Position numbers and translations under genes: made by a program. Under the pieces are notes generated by a model that was not told the DNA's origin, searched no databases, and saw only the letters and a list, made by a program, of their open reading frames with translations. A stretch of DNA of 64,000 nt from Gigaspora margarita (Eukaryota > Glomeromycota > Glomeromycetes > Diversisporales > Gigasporaceae). The stretch is from contig WTPW01000934.1 in NCBI GenBank assembly GCA_009809945.1, forward strand, positions 1-64,000, given 5' to 3'. Each line of letters opens with the position of its first letter. The stretch's first letter is position 1. Below are positions 59,277-64,000 of this stretch, in pieces.

Positions 59277-60398
59277 TTAGGCAGGCAAATTTGCTTGTAA
59301 AATTTGTTTTTATAAAAATGTAAAAATAGTAGATAGAAGTGATCTCCCTAATGACTAATTAAAAATTAAAATATAGCATCTTAGTAAAGTGCTGGTTATA
59401 AAATGTAAAGTTTTAATTCATTATTATCAAAATTTTGTTTTGGTTTACAAATTTGTAACTTTAATAATTTTAATAAAATTTATAATACCATTTGAACAAT
59501 CTTGGCAAGATGATTTAAATGGCACCAAAATAGACAAAATCTGATAACTAGATTACAAGATATTAATGTTCAAAGAATAGTGATAAACCTTCAGTAATAT
59601 TGATAGCCAGCTATCATAATTTAACAATTTTGGTACTATTAAATTTGTTCTAATGAGAAGAATCCAAGTAACAAAATCATAAAATCAGACTACTAGATTA
59701 CAAGATATTTGAAAAAATGATTTGTAGCACAGTTTTATACAATATTTTTTGTATTGCAAATCATTTTTCCAAATATCTCATAATCTAGTAGTCCGATTTT
59801 AATGATTTTGGTAATATTGGAGTTGTTGCATAGACATGAATTGAATAGTAACAAAATAATTAAATTATGATTACTTACTATTGAGATCGTTGAAGGTTTA
59901 TCAATATTTTTTTAAATATTAATAGCTTGTGATCTAGTGGTCAGAGGTTGAAATTTTGGTATCATTTGATTCATCTCACTGAGAAGGTATGAATAATATC
60001 AAAATCTTCAAAATGCAATTACTAGTTCTTGAGATATTATAAAATTTGTTAAAAATTACTTAAAATTACATGTTTTAGATCACGTATTATATATACTTAT
60101 AAATAAAATAATTTTAAGCAATTTTTTAAAAATTTTTATTTTTATTGTATTAATTAAAATATAATATAAAAATTTTATTACTAGTTGTAGGGATCAAATA
60201 TATTTAAAAAAATTTTTAAATTGTTAAAATTTAATTATTTTATTTTATTTTATAAGTATTGNTTAATTTTAAGTTTATTATTANATAATTTATAATTTAA
60301 AAATAATATAAAATCTAGAAAAATATTANATTAAATATCAAATAAAAAATTTTTAAAAATATAGTATAATTTTTTTGCAGACAAATTTGCCTGNACCT
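59277..60398. mobile_element. Inverted-repeat element carrying a palindrome, about 1.1 kb
   Basis: Left TTAGGCAGGCAAATTTGCTT and inverted right TAGGTNCAGGCAAATTTGTC match loosely. The interior palindrome (59493-59985, centre near 59740) pairs GGCACCAAAAT..CTAGATTACAAG with its complement. N bases reduce certainty. Confidence 0.6.
59493..59985. repeat. Palindrome, arms about 240 bp
   Basis: Diverged arms meet at TTTTATACAATATTTTTTGT. Inner arms GATATTTGAAAAAATGATTT and AAATCATTTTTCCAAATATC pair closely. Confidence 0.75.
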
Positions 60399-60539
60399 AC
60401 TTAATACATNNAAATAATATTATGTGAAATATAGATNAACAATCTACATCTTTTTCAAANTTCTATTACATAATAAATGAGATGTAAAATAGTNATGACA
60501 GTCATGTGAGTGTACATNAAAATCAAAATAGCNNAATTA

Positions 60540-60950
60540 AACAACCATTCTGATAGCACTTAAAGACTAGTATTAAATAATAAGTTTAGCAGTTCTTTAT
60601 AATTACAGAATTAGTGTTAAATAATAATTCTAACAGCACATTATGGTTAATGTTAAATAATTATATAACAACTTTTGATAATTAGTATTAAATAATCATT
60701 TTAATAGTTTTTTATGATTAGTGTTAAATAATCATTTTAACAGCTCATTGTAGTTAGCGATAAATAACCATTATTATAGTCATGCTAAATAATCATTCTA
60801 ATAGTTTTTTATGATTAGTATTAAATAATCATCCTAATAGCTCTTTATAATTAGCAATAAATAATCATTTTAATAACTCCTTATAGGTATGTTAACTAAT
60901 TCTTCGAATAGCTCTTTATTGTTGCATTATAAAACTATTCTAACAAGCAT
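60540..60950. repeat. Minisatellite of about 40-45 bp, about ten copies
   Basis: Units contain TTAAATAATCATTTTAATAG then CTCTTTATRATTAGTG, with variable spacing and N bases upstream. Confidence 0.8.
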
Positions 60951-62442
60951 TTAGTGTTTGGATTAGGATAGTTGAGATATGGCTGAGATATTTGATCAAA
61001 TATTAGAGACTTTTATTAACAAAAGACGATATTTAATTGATAGATGTTGCTATAATGAGCTTCTAAATATATATTTTCAAAATTCTTCATATCAAAATTT
61101 AATATATTGTATAATATTTTATAATTTATAATATAAGAATTGAAAAGTACATGTATATAATAGAAATTAGTTAATAGCAGGGATTGCTATTTTTATAACA
61201 ATGAATTATTAAATCGAGTCTATGCCTATATGCATATATATAGAAATGTGTACTTAAAAAGTATATGTACTTTAACAAATTAATGATTAATTTTTATTCA
61301 TATTAGGCCACACAAAGTTGAATTTTCATTTTGCATTAGCCGCCATCCTACTTTTTCAACTTTTTTAATTTTTTTTTTTTTAGATCCCAATTGTGCCAAT
61401 TGTTTGATTTTTGATATCTATTTTTTCATGCTATTTTTATCTGGTACCACCTGATAGAGACCTTAATTTCCTATAATTGTTAATATGACTGACAGAAAAA
61501 ATATGACTAGTGGCCCAGTTTTTGATTCATTGCCATTCAAAATGAAAAATACTTTGTATAACCTTAAATGTGATAATTATTCTATTTGCAGTAAATTAAT
61601 TAATAAGTCATGCGCATGCTGATGCGCTAGAAGTTTTGTTATGTATATTTTTTATATTATTGTCATTCTAAAATGCTAATAGGTAATTTAACTTTTGATT
61701 CCTATTTTATCGTGTTGCAATTCTTTTTCGTTTTAGTGTAATAATGAAATTTGATCTCATTCTAATAGTTTTTGCTAGATTTTGGTTTAATCTTAAGTGA
61801 TTGGGTTCCAATTAATTTTGAAATTCATGATGTAATGTTAAGTATTAATAAAAGATTTATGATTATGAGTAAGAATAGATTCTTTATATTTTGGTTTTTG
61901 CAGTTTTGTTTTTGGGTGTTTAAGTAATTTGTTAAGGGTAGAGTTCCAATTTAGATCAATTCTTCATCCATTTATCTGATAAGCTATATATGGTGTTACC
62001 AACAATGGGAGAGCTTATAGGGATTTGGACTAATTTAGCTTTGATCATGAACAAATAGTGTAAAGATTAAATGGTTTAAATCAATAAACTAACTTAAATA
62101 ATTACAGATTATAGGTTTTTCTTCATTAGAAAAATTTATATATCAGATAATTACAATAATATTAAATACTATGCACAATTATTAATAGCTGTTTTAATAA
62201 TATTTCTTTTCTTTACTGACTAAAACTAAACCCTTATATATCTTTAATTCCTGTGCGATTTTTAATTCTTTGCTTGGAGCTTAGGGATTGGAACTGTCTA
62301 AAATGTTTTCTAATTGTTTAATTGTTTAACTGTTTAACCATTTAATTTGGCCAGCATTAAAATAATTAACTCATAACCAACTTAATTTTGCCCAGAACTA
62401 TAGAGCAATTTTTAAATAGTTAAACAGTTCCAATTTCTATTG
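60951..62442. other. AT-rich DNA, nothing recognised
   Basis: No exon-like segments or bounded elements were seen. Confidence 0.45.
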
Positions 62443-62590
62443 AAGCTTCAATCTCTCGATTAGAGTTTAATCACTCACTTGGAGCTTTAGTCTTACAATT
62501 AGAGCTTTAATCATTTGATTGGAGTTTTAATCATTTGATTGGAGTTTTAATCACTTGCTTGAAACTTCAATATCTCGATTGAAGCTTTAA
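62443..62590. repeat. Minisatellite, about 22 bp, seven copies
   Basis: Units of the type GGAGTTTTAATCATTTGATT. Confidence 0.8.
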
Positions 62591-62780
62591 TTACCTAACT
62601 ATGTTACAAACTATATCAAAATATAAATTCAAAAAATAACAATAATAATAAAAAAAATAAAACAAAATTGAGCATAACACTGGATATCTGTTTTTTTTTA
62701 ATTTGGATAGCTGAATTAGATAGCATTGTTTTACATATTGTATAACAATGAGTAGGTCTTAAGAGTATGAGAATAGTTAT

Positions 62781-63046
62781 ATATATGGGCTTGGTGCTAC
62801 AGAAAAGAGGAAAAATGACAAATTTTTGAAAATTAATTTTTTTATATAAATTAATTTAGAATACAATTATGATTATTTTTTACTTAAAACACAAAAGTAG
62901 TTGTATTAATAAAATTTTGCAATATAGTTCTTCAAAATCTATAATTTCTAATAGCTTATTATAAAATTTATAACATAAAAATTGATTCTCTGAAGATCTT
63001 TTTTTTTGTTGATTTCCCCCTTTTTTGTAGCACCAAGCCCATATGA
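62781..63046. mobile_element. MITE with 19-bp perfect inverted ends
   Basis: ATATGGGCTTGGTGCTACA and its exact complement enclose 225 bp of AT-rich DNA. Target duplication not resolved in the TATATA context. Confidence 0.75.
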
Positions 63047-63136
63047 TGTGAGGTTTAATCTTAATCTGAATTTGGGCTAGGTGGCTAATTATGAAATTCA
63101 AAATGCAAAGTAGGATGGTATGGGTTTAAACTTATA

Positions 63137-63354
63137 TAGGGGTGTCTCAAAATTCCAGGTCAGAATACTTCAAAGTGCATCAGAATTGATCAATTTTGCC
63201 CCAAGAACATAAAAAATTTTACTAATAATTCATAACCTTTTATTAAGTAAAAAAATGCGCAGCTGATAATTTTGCTATAGAACCTGCTAACAACTTGGGC
63301 TAAGCACTGACCTAGAATTGACACATCCAACCTAGAATTTTGGGAACCCTCCTG
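63137..63354. mobile_element. Tc1/mariner-type MITE, 218 bp
   Basis: Same family and nearly the same length as 54827-55045. Shared interior AATTGATCAATTTTGCCCCA and AGAACCTGCTAACAACT. TA flanks at 63135-63136 and 63355-63356. Confidence 0.85.
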
Positions 63355-63545
63355 TAAAATTCAGATAACTAAAATTCTGGGTCAGATGCATTGGAGTGCA
63401 TCATGGTGGTTTGATTGGAATTGATTGATTATGCCTAAGATCATAAAAAATTTTACTAATAAATCATATCCGTTCATTAACAAAAAACACCCAGCTGATT
63501 AATTTTGATATAAAATCTCCTAACAACTAGAACTAAGGACACGAA
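63355..63545. mobile_element. Truncated adjacent copy of the same MITE family
   Basis: Begins within the terminal region (AAAATTCTGGGTCAGATGCA), follows the family to CTCCTAACAACTAGAACTAA, and lacks the right end. Confidence 0.7.
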
Positions 63546-64000
63546 AGTTGGTTTTTCATTTTGCTTTACATGGATATAAAAAGACAGGCAGTTTTTTTTA
63601 TAATTTAGCGCATAGAAATGATTGTTAGCACTTGGTGTTACTCTAAATTACTTTTTTGGTAAATTTTAGAAAATTTTGAGTTTCACAAATTTCAACCGTT
63701 GTCTATACTCATTCTTTTGCGCTTGTGTAAGAGCAGTGCAGCGAAGGGTTGCACAAGCTCAAGTGCTCTTAAAATTTTTTCGTTTATCAAACATTGGTTG
63801 TATATATAGAATAAAATGCAATTAAAGGAGATCCAATTTTTCTAAAATGAATGAATAAAATAATGCTTATCTTAATTACTAAATATAAGACAATTACCTA
63901 ACATTAATTGGTAAAAAATACAAAATAGTTCCAAATAAATAATTAGCTGATGGCAGTTTAACAAAATATCGTGATTTGGTTATCAATTTGCTGAATGAGT
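63546..64000. other. AT-rich DNA to window end
   Basis: Nothing recognised. Confidence 0.4.

Overview
The window is extremely AT-rich, intron-rich eukaryotic DNA that is mostly transposon debris. Four features point to an arbuscular mycorrhizal fungus (Glomeromycotina, Rhizophagus-like): decayed Sel1-repeat and protein-kinase genes of the type expanded in those fungi, an intron-rich MULE-like transposase gene, a Ngaro tyrosine-recombinase retrotransposon, and a short secreted cysteine-rich protein gene. The species cannot be fixed from the sequence alone.

Layout. 1-5 kb: T-rich low-complexity DNA and an A-B-A-B higher-order tandem repeat (1836-3530). 5.06-10.49 kb: a 12-exon MULE-like transposase pseudogene on the minus strand, broken by two hAT-type non-autonomous elements whose 8-bp target duplications are still readable; removing them restores the frame. 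10.85-12.6 kb: a duplicated palindromic element. 14.8-16.0 kb: a TA-flanked element holding a 46-bp minisatellite. 17.5-24.7 kb: a stack of MITE/hAT elements, including two abutting ones whose insertion order can be read from their target duplications. 26.1-33.4 kb: long palindromes and a 2.9-kb TA-flanked composite with a poly(A) retrocopy tail. 33.6-35.1 kb: a minisatellite and a tandem duplication. 36.0-36.5 kb: the one gene that looks intact, a two-exon secreted protein with six cysteines. 37.5 kb: a DDE transposase remnant. 38.5-44.3 kb: a nearly complete but dead Ngaro element with split direct repeats (A1, ORFs, B1, A2, B2). 45.9-47.6 kb: Sel1 and kinase pseudogenes. 48-55.7 kb: three more hAT-type elements with 8-bp duplications, a segmental duplication and an 814-base assembly gap. 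56-64 kb: MITEs, palindromes and minisatellites.

The genes do not form a pathway. The structural story is a shared architecture in nine hAT-type elements: a TAGNG or CAGTG end and an 8-bp duplication, with each family carrying its own iterated, often self-complementary short motif. A second unexplained signal is a 45-nt core present at three loci, flanked by locus-specific but mutually complementary arms, which looks like a structured RNA.
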